DNA from: Planctomycetota bacterium | GTDB taxonomy: Bacteria > Planctomycetota > Phycisphaerae > SM23-33 | DNA length: 64,000 nucleotides | Reading direction: 5' to 3' | Assembly: GCA_022705325.1 (NCBI GenBank) | Contig: JAKJER010000002.1 | Location: 250,891-314,890 of the forward strand | Shown: positions 17,306 to 26,700 of the stretch, in pieces | How the letters are laid out: every line of letters starts with the position of its first letter | How positions within the stretch are numbered: position 1 is the first letter of the stretch | Position numbers and translations under genes: made by a program | The notes under the pieces: generated by a model | Seen by the model: the letters and a program-made list of their open reading frames with translations, nothing else | The model's database searches: none | What the model was told of the DNA's origin: nothing

Positions 17306-18172
17306 TCAAGGCCGAAGGGCCTTGCCTTCCTCGAACTTCTCGACCGTCAGGTTCCAGCCGGGCGGCTTGGGCAGCAGGAACGTCTCCACTGACAGATCCT
17401 GGTTGGTCTTGATCTCGCCGAAGTTGAGCGTGGTGACCTTCTTGGTCTTGTTCTCGCGACTGACGATTCGCACGGGCAGGCCGGTCTTGCGGTCGATCCA
17501 CATCTCGGCCTTGTCCATATTGGTCTGCTTGCGCTTGTCCAGGCGGGTGGTCAGCAGGAGATAGTCGGCGTCCTTGGGTTCGTCGGCTGCGGCGGTCTTG
17601 CCGGCGGGGCGCGTCTCGACCTTGAAGAAGCCCAGCATGTCCTCCACCGTCTGCCCGAAAGGCAGCGGGAAGGGGCCGCGGCCGAGCTTCATGGCCTCGA
17701 CCTTCTCGCCCGGCGCCGCCACGGTGTAGCGGGTCATCTGCTTGATGCGGTGCTTGGCCACCGTCAACACCTGTCCGTCGAAGGCATAGTCCACCTGGTC
17801 CTTGACCGCCTTGCCCTCGCCCAGCTTGAGCGTCAGGAAGGAGACGCGGAAGTTGTCGGGGTCGTCCTTCTGGCCTTTTCGGAAGGCCACCCAGCCGGTC
17901 CGCTGCTCGCGGTCGCCGGTGAGGATGTCCTCCACGAGGTAGTCGATGGCTGCCTCGACGGTCTTGTGCTCCATGCCGGCCTTCTCCAGCCGCTCCAGCA
18001 GCTTCAAGGCCTCGGGCGAGGGCTTCTCCTGCGGGGTATCGTCCTTCGCCGCTGCCACCGGCTGCGGGCCCTGCGGCGGCTCCTGGGCGGGCTGGGTCTG
18101 CGCGGCGGGCACCGCCCACAGAGTCGCGCCCAGGCAGCCCAGGACAATGATGAGTCCCATCGGTCGAGTCAT
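17306..18172 (-). CDS. LolA-like outer-membrane lipoprotein-sorting protein
   Basis: A protein of 288 residues starting MTRPMGLIIVLGCLGATLWA, a signal peptide. The stretch YAFDGQVLTVAKHRIKQMTRY and the C-terminal AEMWIDRKTGLPVRIVSREN followed by VTTLNFGEIKTN are typical of the LolA-like half-barrel (COG2834 type), which binds lipid acyl chains. A disordered Gln/Pro-rich segment follows the signal. The gene sits 55 bases after a VTT membrane protein and downstream of a LolD-like ATPase, which fits lipid or lipoprotein traffic. No LolB or LolC-type permease was seen. Confidence 0.65.
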   Translation of the reverse strand: MTRPMGLIIVLGCLGATLWAVPAAQTQPAQEPPQGPQPVAAAKDDTPQEKPSPEALKLLERLEKAGMEHKTVEAAIDYLVEDILTGDREQRTGWVAFRKGQKDDPDNFRVSFLTLKLGEGKAVKDQVDYAFDGQVLTVAKHRIKQMTRYTVAAPGEKVEAMKLGRGPFPLPFGQTVEDMLGFFKVETRPAGKTAAADEPKDADYLLLTTRLDKRKQTNMDKAEMWIDRKTGLPVRIVSRENKTKKVTTLNFGEIKTNQDLSVETFLLPKPPGWNLTVEKFEEGKALRP

Positions 18173-18227
18173 GTCGATCTCCAGTTTCCTGTTCTACGTA
18201 AGTCAGTGCCGCCGAGACCACTTCCAG

Positions 18228-19124
18228 TTACGTCGGCGATTCCGCCAGGCGCCGCTTCTCTCTCATGTGCCGGACCAACGGGGGAAAGACGCGAACCAGC
18301 CCCAGCACCGCGCCCAGGGCCAGCAGGGCCACCGGCGCGATCCATTTCAGGTTCCAGTAGAACGTCACGAATGCGATCAGGAAGTACCGCCAGAACCTCC
18401 CGATGAAGTTGGCGGCCGCGAAACTGTCACGGGGATACCGATAGATCGTGGCCAGCCAGCGGACCACGTCCACGGGGATCGGCAGGAGGTTGAAGACGAA
18501 CACGAGGAAGAAGGGGCTCTTGGCGAAACCGCGGGCGGCGGCATGGTAGACTCGGGTGTCGCGGATGCGGGCCACCTTGCCGTTTCGCAGCAGCAGCGTG
18601 ATGATGTGGTAGTCGTTGAGGTTGGCCGCTGTCGAACCGACTGCCCCGGCCAGGCCGACCAGTACGCCCGTTCCGACGGCCAGGAAGAGCGGGCTCTCGG
18701 CCAGGCCCGCGGGCAGCAGGCCCAGCAACACGGGCAGGAACGGGTAGATGACGGCCGCCTCGCGCGTGGCCATTGCGGCGACCATCCACCCGGTGGGCAG
18801 CGGGATGAACGTGCAGCACAGCGAGAGGTACATGGCCATCCCCAGCAGCTTGATGTGGACGTCGGTCCGGGCGAAGGTCTCGGGGACCTTCTTAACGCTA
18901 AGCCAGTCGCTCCAGGGCCAGGGCTGCTGCGAGATCAGGTAGATCAGCAGCCCCCAGGCCAGGCACAGGAACAGCCCGTAGCCGACGAACCATCTGGTCA
19001 GCGAGATCACGTCCTCGCCGGCGACATAGGCCAGCTCGTACGCGTGGGACAGGGAGCCGCCCGCCTCGCCGGCCGCCTGAGCCTCCTCGACCGCATCCAT
19101 GGGTCTATTCGTAGAAGCGTCCAT
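18228..19124 (-). CDS. VTT/DedA-like membrane protein
   Basis: A protein of about 298 residues from the ATG at 19124; an ATG at 19100 gives a protein of 290 residues that avoids a 20-base overlap with the ABC gene. About six to seven hydrophobic helices are visible. The central part (MYLSLCCTFIPLPTGWMVAA; VGLAGAVGSTAANLNDYHII) has the VTT-like layout of a short re-entrant hairpin rich in Gly and Pro. DedA proteins are linked to lipid scrambling or membrane homeostasis. A duplicated SPFFLVFVFNLLPIPVDVVR block follows. It lies between an ABC ATPase and a LolA-like gene. Confidence 0.6.
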   Translation of the reverse strand: MDASTNRPMDAVEEAQAAGEAGGSLSHAYELAYVAGEDVISLTRWFVGYGLFLCLAWGLLIYLISQQPWPWSDWLSVKKVPETFARTDVHIKLLGMAMYLSLCCTFIPLPTGWMVAAMATREAAVIYPFLPVLLGLLPAGLAESPLFLAVGTGVLVGLAGAVGSTAANLNDYHIITLLLRNGKVARIRDTRVYHAAARGFAKSPFFLVFVFNLLPIPVDVVRWLATIYRYPRDSFAAANFIGRFWRYFLIAFVTFYWNLKWIAPVALLALGAVLGLVRVFPPLVRHMREKRRLAESPT

Positions 19125-19836
19125 CTTTCATCCGGATCGTGCGGTCGGCGGCGGCGGCCGCCTCGGCCGAGTGGGTAATCATCACGATGGTCTGGCCTTC
19201 GGTGCGGTTCTGGCGGCGGAGCAGGTCCAGCAGGGAGCGGCTGTTCTCGCTGTCGAGGTTGCCGGTCGGCTCGTCGGCCAACAGCAGGTCCGGGCGGTGG
19301 GCCAGGGCCCGCACGACGGCCACTCGCTGCTGCTCGCCGATGGACATCTGCCCGGGCTTTCGCCCCATCACGTGCTCGACGCCCAGGTCGGCGAAGAGGG
19401 CCTCGGCCCGCTCGTCCATCTTCAACCCACGGACCTGGAGCGAGATGCCCACGTTGTCGCGCCCCGAGAGAACCCCCAGCAGGTTGAATCGCTGGAAGAC
19501 GAACCCGATCCGATGGCGACGCCACTGACGGAGCAGGACTTCATCCACGCGAGGCCCGGCGGGCGGGACCTCCGCGCTCGCAGCCCGCCCCGACTCGCCG
19601 TTGCCTCCGCAATAGTCGATCACGTCGCCGCCCAGCACCAGCCTGCCCGCGTCGGCGGGCGTCATCAACCCCAGCACGTGCAGCAGCGTGCTCTTGCCGC
19701 ATCCGCTGGGACCCATGACAGCCACGAACTCCCCGCGCCGCACCGACATCCCCAACCCGCGCAGCACGTGCACGCGGGACGCACCCTTCCCGTAGAACTT
19801 GTGAAGCTCCGTTGCTTCCAGCAGATACTCGGACAT
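19105..19836 (-). CDS. ABC transporter ATP-binding protein, LolD/MacB type
   Basis: A protein of 243 residues. Walker A is GPSGCGKST (about 42-50), Walker B LLLADEPTGNLDSENS, and the H-loop is ITHSAEAA. The signature is MSIGEQQRVAVVRAL, with SIGE in place of the usual SGGQ. A ~20-residue insertion (Gly/Pro-rich, about 75-95) sits before the Q-loop FVFQRFNLL. The closest class is LolD/MacB/FtsE-like, which drives lipoprotein or peptide export from the inner membrane. No permease gene is adjacent; the partner must be encoded elsewhere. It appears to head an operon with the VTT and LolA-like genes. Confidence 0.85.
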   Translation of the reverse strand: MSEYLLEATELHKFYGKGASRVHVLRGLGMSVRRGEFVAVMGPSGCGKSTLLHVLGLMTPADAGRLVLGGDVIDYCGGNGESGRAASAEVPPAGPRVDEVLLRQWRRHRIGFVFQRFNLLGVLSGRDNVGISLQVRGLKMDERAEALFADLGVEHVMGRKPGQMSIGEQQRVAVVRALAHRPDLLLADEPTGNLDSENSRSLLDLLRRQNRTEGQTIVMITHSAEAAAAADRTIRMKDGRFYE

Positions 19837-19875
19837 AGTCCCACGACTCTACCCGCTGAAAGCCGCCCGATCAAG

Positions 19876-22314
19876 TCAGGGCCGTTCGAACCGCAGGCCG
19901 TCGATCACCGAACCGTCGGCGTTGCGGAACCGCACGCACACCGCGCAGCCCATGACGTTCTGCGTCACCTTGATCAGCAGATCGTTGGGGCCTTCCTTCA
20001 GCTCAGCCTGGGCCTTGTCCTGCATGGGCGCGACGGCTCGCATGGTGTTGTTGGCGTGCACCAGCTTGCCGTTGAGCCACACCTTGAGCCCGTCGTCGCT
20101 GCCCATGTCCAGGCGGACCTTTGCCGCCTTGGGGACGATCACCCGGCTGCGGACGTAAATGACGGCCTGGTGCCCCCCCACCGCGCCCAGCAGGTCCGCC
20201 TGCCAGGCAGCGCCGGGCAGCGGCTTCCACTGGACCTTGCCGTCGGGCTTCTCCGGAGCGAAGGCGACGTCGAACAGGGCCTGACACTCCTTGCCTGCCT
20301 GCTGGTACGGACCCGCGTACGACCAGAGCGCGACGTAGCCCTGGTACTGGTCCATCGCCTCCAGTACCCTGGCAGCCTCCTGACGGACAGAGGCGTCGGC
20401 GGCGGTCTTTGCCAGGCGGGTCAGCGCCGCCCGAGCCACCGCTGGATCGGCGCCCGCCAAGGCGGTCGCGATCTTCGCGCACGCCTGCTCGGCCTCGCTT
20501 CGCAACTCCGCCTGGGCGGCCTGTTCCTCGGCCAGCTTCATAGCCGCCGCCGAGTCGATCGTTGCCAGTTGGGCCAGGGCCAGGCGCTTCTCTTCGACCC
20601 GCGTGGCCGCAGTCAGGGCATTGCGGCACATCTCCAACCGCTGCGCCGCCGGGCGGGCGGAGGCCTGTCCGATCAGTCTGCAGTAGCCCCGCAAGGCCAG
20701 GATGCGGTGGGCCGGGTTCTCAGACGTGCGGGCCAGGGCCAGCAGATCGCCCGCCGCCTCCAGCGGCCCGTGGTCGCCCAGTGTTCGCACCGCAGCGTCT
20801 GCCAGCTCCGCCTCGCTCGCCTTGACAGCCTGCCGCAGGGCAGCCAAGGCCTTGTCCCCGCCTATCCGCCCCGCCACCCGCAACAGGCGGCAGCGGGCGG
20901 GCAGGTCCGCCTGGCCCATCCGCCCCAAGGCGGCCTCCGCCAGTGCCGCTCGCTGCGCAGACCTCCCCGCGATGGCCGCCACAGCCAATTCGGTCGCGTC
21001 GGCCAGATCGCGCTCGATCTCCCCAGCCAGAATGAGGACCAACTGCCCCGCGGCTGCATCGTCGCCGATCTGCCCCAGGGCCTGTATGGCCGTCCCACGA
21101 ATGCTCGCCTCACCATCGCGGGCGAGCTTGACCAGCCCCGCAGCCGCACCCGGCTCGCGCCGCACGCCGATCGCGCGCACCAGTTCGACCTGGACAGCCG
21201 GTTCGGCCTTGCCCAGTTGCTCGACGATCGCCTCCAGCACGCCCGGCGCCTTGACCACGCTCAGCGAATACCGGGCCGCGTCGCGCAGGGCGTCGTCCTT
21301 CTCCGCCGCCGCCTTCGCCAGCGGCGCCACCGCTGACGCATCACCCATACTCGCCAGCGCCCTCACCGCCGACAGGCGAACTACCATGTCGTTCTTCGCA
21401 CCCGCCGCCTCCGCGATCGCCGGCGCCGCCAGTCGATCCCCTCGTTGAGTCAACGCCTCGACGACGCCCGCGAGCACCACGGGCGGGAGCTTACCCGCCT
21501 GAAGGTACTCCACAAACGCCTTCGTGGCCGCCTCGCCTGGTAGATCCCGCACGAGTTGCACCGCCGCCAATCGGGCCGACTGATCGTCCTTCCCCATCGC
21601 CTCCAAGATCCTCGCGGGCGCCTGCTCCTGCCCCGCAAGCAGCCAGCCTCGGCAGGCAGCCGTTCGAACATGCTCCGACGTCTGTGAGTCGTACAACTCG
21701 CGATAGAGTCCTTCCGCCTGCTGGCGGTACTTCCGAACCAGAAGGTCGCGGCTGGTCTGGTCCGCAAGTTGCGACAGCCCTTCAGCCGCCCGGAGTAGCC
21801 CGTCGTCGACGGCTGGGCGGACCGCAGGGGCGGCCTTTTCTCGCGATGCCCGCAAGGCAGCCACCGCTTGATCGCCTCCGATCCGTCCCAATGCCACCGC
21901 CGCGGACGAAGCGACACTCGCGTCCGCGTCTGTCAGGAGCGGCGTCAACAGCCCCACCGCATCCTCGTCTCGGCGTATGCCGATCGAGTCGATGATCCCC
22001 ACCCGCGTCAGGCCGGTCGTCTTGGCTACCGCTTCGCGCAAGGCCTTCGACGCCTCCGGCCCCGGCAGCCCCTCCAGCACCACACGGGCCGACATCGACA
22101 GCGCCTCATCCGCCAGCAGCGCCCCGAGGGCCGCCGCCGACTTGCCCGTTCCGATGTGTTTGAGCCGCTGGCAGGCGGCGTCCTTCTCCGCCGGCGACTT
22201 GTCGGATTGCAGGACCGAGATCAACTGGGGCTCTTCGTCGGCCGCGGCCACGCTCCCAAAGGCCAGGAGCAATCCAGTTAACGTGGTCATCATTACTGCG
22301 GTTGTCGTACGCAT
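19876..22314 (-). CDS. secreted HEAT-repeat protein with C-terminal sugar-binding-like domain
   Basis: A protein of 812 residues from the ATG at 22314 (MRTTTAVMMTTLTGLLLAFG, signal peptide). Residues about 30-620 are HEAT repeats, for example VAPLAKAAAEKDDALRDAAR and TAIQALGQIGDDAAAGQLV, giving a superhelical scaffold. The last ~150 residues form a galactose-binding/PA14-like module (RLDMGSDDGLKVWLNGKLVH, then GPNDLLIKVTQNVMGCAVC), a domain also found near the N-terminus of the giant protein at 23782-27891. The gene follows a Gfo/Idh/MocA gene by about 60 bases. A scaffold or binding role is likely; no catalytic motif is visible. Confidence 0.75.
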   Translation of the reverse strand: MRTTTAVMMTTLTGLLLAFGSVAAADEEPQLISVLQSDKSPAEKDAACQRLKHIGTGKSAAALGALLADEALSMSARVVLEGLPGPEASKALREAVAKTTGLTRVGIIDSIGIRRDEDAVGLLTPLLTDADASVASSAAVALGRIGGDQAVAALRASREKAAPAVRPAVDDGLLRAAEGLSQLADQTSRDLLVRKYRQQAEGLYRELYDSQTSEHVRTAACRGWLLAGQEQAPARILEAMGKDDQSARLAAVQLVRDLPGEAATKAFVEYLQAGKLPPVVLAGVVEALTQRGDRLAAPAIAEAAGAKNDMVVRLSAVRALASMGDASAVAPLAKAAAEKDDALRDAARYSLSVVKAPGVLEAIVEQLGKAEPAVQVELVRAIGVRREPGAAAGLVKLARDGEASIRGTAIQALGQIGDDAAAGQLVLILAGEIERDLADATELAVAAIAGRSAQRAALAEAALGRMGQADLPARCRLLRVAGRIGGDKALAALRQAVKASEAELADAAVRTLGDHGPLEAAGDLLALARTSENPAHRILALRGYCRLIGQASARPAAQRLEMCRNALTAATRVEEKRLALAQLATIDSAAAMKLAEEQAAQAELRSEAEQACAKIATALAGADPAVARAALTRLAKTAADASVRQEAARVLEAMDQYQGYVALWSYAGPYQQAGKECQALFDVAFAPEKPDGKVQWKPLPGAAWQADLLGAVGGHQAVIYVRSRVIVPKAAKVRLDMGSDDGLKVWLNGKLVHANNTMRAVAPMQDKAQAELKEGPNDLLIKVTQNVMGCAVCVRFRNADGSVIDGLRFERP

Positions 22315-22376
22315 AGTAGGCTCGCTTCTATTCTTCGTGGGCGACTCGACAGGGGAGACGCCTGTCGTACCTCTAA

Positions 22377-23684
22377 TCAGATCCGCCACGGCGGCCGATA
22401 CACGATGCTCAGCATCCGGTTGGCCTCGTCGTCGTTCTCAAACCGCATAGCCGCCGGGTCGTACTTGAGCGGGCGGCGGAGTTGGTCGGCAATCCCGCCC
22501 AGCAGGAGCAGGCTGGCCGAGCGGTACGCGACCTCAGCGTTGCAGATGGGCTGGCGGCGCGTCCGCACGCACTGGAGGAAGTTGCCCGAGTGGCTCGTGC
22601 TGTACTCCACGTGCGCGTCGGCTGCGGTCAAGGGCTGCTTCGCAATCTCCGAGGGATACGACACGATGGCGCGGCGGTCGAGGACGATCCGTCCCTCGTC
22701 ACCCACGTAGCACGCCCCGCCTTCGGGTCCGAGGCTCTCGCCGGGGTACGGACAGCCGTAAATGACCACCCCGTTGGCGTAGCGCATCGCCAGCTTGCCG
22801 TCCTCGTGTGTGAACTCGGCCGGGCTGGTGTGGTCGGCACCGTCGATGGCCCACTGGACGATGTCGAAGTGGTGCTGGCCCCAGTTGATCCCGCCGAAAC
22901 CGAACATGTGGGCGTCGAGGTTGCCGGTGAAGGGCGAGTACGGGGCCGGGCCAAGCCACAGGTCCCAGTCGACGTGGGCGGGCGGCGGTTTGGGCGGGCC
23001 GAAGTTCTTGCGCCAGACGAACCCCCCGCCGTTGATGAAGCTGTAGACGCTCTTGAGCTTTCCGATCCGCCCGCTGCGGACCAGTTCGCAGGCCAGGCGG
23101 AACTTGCCCCCGTATTCGCTGCGCTGCTGCGTGCCGGCCTGGTAGACGCGGCCGTAGCGGCGGCAGGTGTCCCAGACGGCCTTCGCCTCGGCCACACTCA
23201 GGGCGGTGGGTTTCTCGCAGTAGACGTCCTTGCCGGCCCGCATGGCCATCACGCTCATCATCGCGTGCCAGTGGATGGGCGTGCCGATCAGCACCGCGTC
23301 GATGTCCGGCCTGGCCAGAAGCTCGCGGAAGTCGACGTAGCCCGTGCAGCCCTTGTAGTCGCCCCGCCCGGCCGACTTGGCGTACATCTCGTCTACGCGT
23401 TTTCGGCCGTTCTCGCGCCGGTCCTGGCGAACGTCGCAGATGGCGACCACCTGCACGTCGGGCCTGGCGAGGTAACCGCCGGGGATGTACGTCCAAGCCC
23501 CGCCAAACAGGTGCCCCCCGCCCTGGTTGCCGATGCCGATGAAGCCCATGCCGATCCGTTCGCTGGCAGCCAGCCGGCCCGAGCCCCCCAGTGCGGCCGA
23601 GGTGAGCACGTATGGGGCGCCCACGGCCGCGGCAGACCGCGTCAGGAACCGACGACGAGACAACCGGGATCCTTGCAAGACCAT
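22377..23684 (-). CDS. Gfo/Idh/MocA family oxidoreductase, Tat-exported
   Basis: A protein of 435 residues with the twin-arginine signal RLSRRRFLTRSAAAVGAPYV. The Rossmann motif MGFIGIGNQGGG lies near residues 46-57, and KDVYCEKPTALSVAEAK carries the EKP lysine. The middle domain has INWGQHHFDIVQWAIDGAD, a conserved His-containing catalytic segment (H/D). The C-terminal PICNAEVAYRSASLLLLGGI block is typical of planctomycete members. Reaction and sugar substrate are unknown. It lies between the giant dihaem/FGE gene and the HEAT gene on the same strand, which suggests a shared operon. Confidence 0.9.
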   Translation of the reverse strand: MVLQGSRLSRRRFLTRSAAAVGAPYVLTSAALGGSGRLAASERIGMGFIGIGNQGGGHLFGGAWTYIPGGYLARPDVQVVAICDVRQDRRENGRKRVDEMYAKSAGRGDYKGCTGYVDFRELLARPDIDAVLIGTPIHWHAMMSVMAMRAGKDVYCEKPTALSVAEAKAVWDTCRRYGRVYQAGTQQRSEYGGKFRLACELVRSGRIGKLKSVYSFINGGGFVWRKNFGPPKPPPAHVDWDLWLGPAPYSPFTGNLDAHMFGFGGINWGQHHFDIVQWAIDGADHTSPAEFTHEDGKLAMRYANGVVIYGCPYPGESLGPEGGACYVGDEGRIVLDRRAIVSYPSEIAKQPLTAADAHVEYSTSHSGNFLQCVRTRRQPICNAEVAYRSASLLLLGGIADQLRRPLKYDPAAMRFENDDEANRMLSIVYRPPWRI

Positions 23685-23781
23685 AGTTACCCTTTCAGAA
23701 CGGCAGGACCAATGCTGCCTCTTGCGAAGCCGCAGGCGTGGAGCCCGTCGAGAGCATTCGACGGGCTATCGTGACTCGCCT

Positions 23782-26700
23782 CTACTTCGCCGCGACGCGT
23801 CCGCCGTCGTCCGCGACGACGATGCGGAAGCCCACGTCGTACATGCGATGGTAGCTGTAGAAGTCCAGCCGCCAGGACGAGCGGGCGTTCTTGGGACGAG
23901 TGTACCACGACCCGCCACGGACCACTTTGCGAACCTGCGGGTCGAGATTGTCCACGGCGTTGCGGCCGTCGGCGTCGACGTACGGGTACGGCTTATACGT
24001 GGTGAGAGTCCACTCCGCCACGTTGCCGTGCATGTCGAGCAGGCCCCACGGATTGGGTGCGAAGCTGCCCACGTCGGCGGCAACCTTGTGCTTGTCGTCG
24101 AAGCGGTCGTCGGCAAGACGCCAGGGCGGGACGGCCCCGTCGGGCAGGCCCCACCCGAAGCGGTCTACCTGCCGCAACGTCTTGTCGGCCAGGTTGGCCG
24201 AGGGCGTAAAGTCCGTGTCGAGGTTGCCGTACCACAGGGGCGTGTCGGTGCCCGCACGGCAGGCCCACTCCCACTGGGCTTCCGAGGGCAGGCTCACGTG
24301 CAGGCCGGTCCGGGCCGACAGCCAGCGGCAGAACGCCAACGCCTGGCGCCAGTTCACGCGGCAAACCGGCTGGAGCGGCCGGTTGAGAGGGTAACCCCGC
24401 TCCTGCACGCTGAACTGGAGGAAATCGCCGCTTTCGAGCCGGCTGTCGTGCAGCGGGTCGAACAAGGCATATTGCTGGTTGGTGATCTCGAGCTTGCCCA
24501 TCCAGAAGGGCTTTTCGATCTTGACGCGGGCGGCGGGCCTCTCGTCGGACCAGGGGGCCGCGCTGTCGCCCATGACGAACTCCCCAGCCGGGATGCGGAC
24601 GAGTTGGAGCTTGACGCCTTCGCCCAGGTCGATCTCCTTACCGGCCGGACCGGCCTGTTCCTGAAGCTGCCTGGCCTTGGCGGCGTCAAAGGGCCAGCCG
24701 GGGCACTCCACCTTGGCCAGCATGACCGCGGGCGGAGCGGGGGCAGGCGCGACGGGCGGGCCAAGGTCGGCCGGCTTGGGCAGCGCCTCGGGGTCATGGT
24801 CGACGCCGGCGTAGCGTTTCATCATCTCCAGCCGCCGGTCGCGCTGATGGTCCACCTTCTTGTCGCCCACGATCTCCCGCCACGTGCCGTGGGCGGGCGT
24901 ATTCAGGTCGATCCAGGTGTAGAAGCGTTCCATGTCCTCGGGCGAGACCTTCACCCCGTGGTGGCCCTTGCGGAGCATCTGCACCAGGTACGTCGTGTCC
25001 GCATGGTAGTCCATCGGCGTGAGCATGTGGCTGTCGCTTTCGATGGTCGGGTTGCGGACGTAGCTCTTGAGGGCGATGTACGAGGGCGGGAACTTCTGTC
25101 CGTTGTTGTAGCCGGCGCTCTTGGCCTGCGGATGCACCCACTCGCGGGCGGTCAGGTCGGGCATGCCGGGGCGGGCCTTGGAGTCGTGGCAGCCCACGCA
25201 GTACTTATTGAGCACGGGCTGGACCTCGCGCTCGAAGGAGAACCCTCGGCTGGGCCCGTGCCAGGGAGTGATCTCGGAGGGCTCGCGAACGGCCGCGATG
25301 CTTCGCCCGTTGGGCACCGGGGTGTTCTGGCTCTCGTGACAGCCGACGCACGAGAGCACCTCGCCCGGCATGGCGGTGAACCAGCTTCGCATGATCTGAA
25401 GGGCCTTGCCGTCTGCGTCCAGGGGCTGGACGGCGATGGGCATGTTGGCGGGCACGCGGAAGAAGGCCGAGCCGTCCGCCTCGACCGGCACGGTCCCCAC
25501 GGTCCGCTTGACGTCCCAGGGCCCGTCGAGCCCGACGCGGTTGGGCTGCCCGCCCATGCCGTGGTAGGCAAAGTGGTAGGTGAACAGGCGTAGCGACTTA
25601 ATCGTGCCTCGGGGCACGCCCGCCAACCCGCCGCCGACGTAGACGTCGTTCATGTAGACCAGGGCGTCGGTGCGGTCGAGCTTGACCTTGTCGGGGACTA
25701 TCGGCGGGGTCTTGCGAGGCACGAGCGGTATGGGCTCGAAGATCGCGCTGCCCGGCTTCTCGTACAGGCAGAGGAGATTGTCGAACACGTCCACCAGGTA
25801 CAGGCCCCAGGCGTGTTTCGGGCTCGGCTGGCAGGCCGCCAGCATGTACTTGTCGCTCAACGGCCAGGGGTGAAGGAACTTGGGCCAGCTCGCGCCGACC
25901 AGCCCGTCGAGAATGATCGGTTCGACCTTCTTGCCGTAGCCGGGCAATCGCTGGACGACGCCGTCGGCCTCTTTACGTCCCAGGGCCAGGTCGAACAGGA
26001 TCAACTCGCCCATCCGCGGCACGTCGTGGTGGCCGCCGATGATGCCCACGAACCGCGTGGGGTGCTCGGGCACGGGACGGGCATAGAACGTGGAGTTGGG
26101 CCAGTACGAATTGCTCCCGTAATACTCCATCTGCTCCGTGCCATCGGGGTTCATGTGGAACAGGATGCGGGCCACGTAGTGCGGGATATCGCTGTATTCC
26201 CAGCGGAGGTACATGACCCGCCCGTTATTGAGCACCACGGGGCACCAGTTGTGCTCCTGGTCGAACGTGAGGCGGCGAATCCTGCCCGAGGGCTGGTCGA
26301 GCAGGTAGAGGTTGCAGACGTGGCTCGATCCGCCTACGCAGGGCACGCCGGTGAACGGGGCCGTCGAGCAGAAAATCACATTGCCGTTGGGCAGGTAACA
26401 GGCGTCGTAGTTGTCCACATCCGGCTGCTCGATCAGCGGCAGTTCGCGAGCGGTCTTTCCGTCGATGGAGACCTCGTGGACGCCCCACCGCCCGTTCTTG
26501 GCCTGCATGGACACGAGCATTCGCGCGGCATCCCAGTGCAGGTCCACGTCGCCGACAAAACGCTTGTTTGCCGGCTGGAAGAGCGTGGTCAGCTTGGGCT
26601 CGCCCCGCAGGTCGGTCAGGACGGCAATCTCGTTGTCGAAGCCGGTGGGGCTGATGGAGGAGTTGCTCAGATAGTTGGCCACCAGGCCCAGGTTGCCCGA

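Noticed and set aside
23782..24620. Formylglycine-generating enzyme serving the two sulfatases
   Set aside because: The catalytic cysteine pair is missing in this domain, so it should not be counted as the sulfatase activator.
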